NCBI GenBank assembly: GCA_014361295.1
Contig: JACIVX010000001.1
Location: forward strand, 569,924-633,923
Length of the DNA: 64,000 nt
Reading direction: 5' to 3'
Source of the DNA: Methanomassiliicoccales archaeon
GTDB lineage: Archaea > Thermoplasmatota > Thermoplasmata > Methanomassiliicoccales > JACIVX01
Position numbers and translations under genes: made by a program
Shown: positions 63,659 through 64,000 of the stretch, one piece after another
Numbering within the stretch: the first letter of the stretch is position 1
Layout of the letters: each line of letters starts with the position of its first letter
Notes under the pieces: generated by a model
The model's database searches: none
What the model saw: only the letters and a program-made list of their open reading frames with translations
What the model was told of the DNA's origin: nothing

Positions 63659-64000
63659 TCAAAAGTCCTTCATTTGACTGACGCCAAGGTGCAAAAGGTG
63701 TCGAGAATCATTGAGCGATGATTTTTGGACACATCCATATTCAAGCCGGAATGTCGAGATCGCACATGTATCATGTTTGATCATATTCATTTTTTCCAGA
63801 TCCATTCCTAAGAGAGCTAATGTGATAAGCTTAATCGGAATCCGATGGGAAACGATCAACACCGTCTCCTGTTCTCCCAAGGCCATGAGACGATTCAAAA
63901 AATCCCGAGTCCGATTCCATACGTCAATAAGGCTTTCTCCGCCAGGAAATTTCACCTTTTCAGGATGCGAATTCCACTCTTCAATCAATTTTGGGTAACG
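63659..64000 (-). CDS. Histidine phosphatase family protein (partial)
   Basis: Only the C-terminal part is in the window; the frame is open past the right edge (RYPKLIEEW enters from outside). It has the family motifs FPGGESLIDVWNRTRDFL and the second catalytic His in VLIVSHRIPIKLI. The active-site RHG motif must lie beyond the edge. Members act as phosphoglycerate mutases, cobalamin-pathway CobC or general phosphatases. The tail after the His motif is of usual length. The type cannot be set from the fragment. Confidence 0.8.
   Translation of the reverse strand, partial: RYPKLIEEWNSHPEKVKFPGGESLIDVWNRTRDFLNRLMALGEQETVLIVSHRIPIKLITLALLGMDLEKMNMIKHDTCAISTFRLEYGCVQKSSLNDSRHLLHLGVSQMKDF

Overview
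The window is archaeal. It carries replication factor C small subunit, ribosomal protein L40e, ABCE1, an archaeal-type riboflavin gene set, FtsZ, a type IA topoisomerase with C-terminal zinc fingers, and a TtuA-like tRNA thiolase. Many first genes of transcription units have a TATA-like box about 25 bases before the start codon and no leader, while genes inside operons have GGAGG or GGTG sites. A receiver-DUF835 protein and the ADP-forming acyl-CoA synthetases point to an anaerobic euryarchaeon, perhaps of the Thermoplasmata; the lineage is inference. I saw no rRNA, tRNA, CRISPR array, transposase or integrase.

Layout. 0-8.4 kb: an asparagine-synthase-like ATP pyrophosphatase without a glutaminase domain, an acyl-CoA synthetase alpha subunit, NikR, topoisomerase I, a radical SAM/SPASM protein paired with a TIGR04076 protein, and a COG0523 GTPase coupled to a protein with a histidine-rich tail. 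8.7-19.1 kb: a corrinoid methyl-transfer region with an Lrp-type regulator, a RACo-like corrinoid activator, an aldehyde:ferredoxin oxidoreductase, a class III aminotransferase, a YtcJ-like amidohydrolase, one corrinoid protein and two paralogous URO-D-fold zinc methyltransferases. 19.2-23.2 kb: acyl-CoA synthetase alpha and beta genes and a two-subunit CoA-transferase-fold enzyme that lacks the usual catalytic glutamate. 23.3-34.9 kb: mostly housekeeping (OsmC, NAD salvage pair, enolase, a response regulator that appears to start at ATC, L40e, RfcS, TtuA-like, GlyA, sugar-phosphate isomerase).

35.2-37.2 kb: ribB-ribL-ribC-ribH with overlapping or abutting genes. 37.4-44.3 kb: a tightly coupled operon of an HdrA-HdrA-MvhD fusion, an FrhB-like protein and two split glutamate synthase modules (GXGXG and ferredoxin-FMN). 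44.3-53.9 kb: DUF3795 protein, aminotransferase, PUA-PAPS reductase-ferredoxin fusion, FtsZ, a helical protein, roadblock protein, PHP protein and MetG. 54.0-56.0 kb is gene-poor and holds one MGMT-like gene and an inverted repeat. 56.1-64.0 kb: ABCE1, DedA, an FprA flavo-diiron protein with a 37-residue desulforedoxin, a second PHP protein, a dihydrolipoamide-dehydrogenase-like flavoprotein, a small membrane protein and the end of a histidine phosphatase gene.

How the genes fit together. The methyl-transfer genes could strip methyl groups from an unidentified substrate, with the activator keeping cobalt reduced. AOR, the aminotransferase, the CoA-transferase-fold enzyme and the ADP-forming synthetases fit fermentation of amino acids or aromatic acids to organic acids with ATP gain. 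The HdrA/FrhB/glutamate synthase operon suggests that glutamate synthesis draws electrons from an Hdr/F420-type module. These links rest on gene content and order only.
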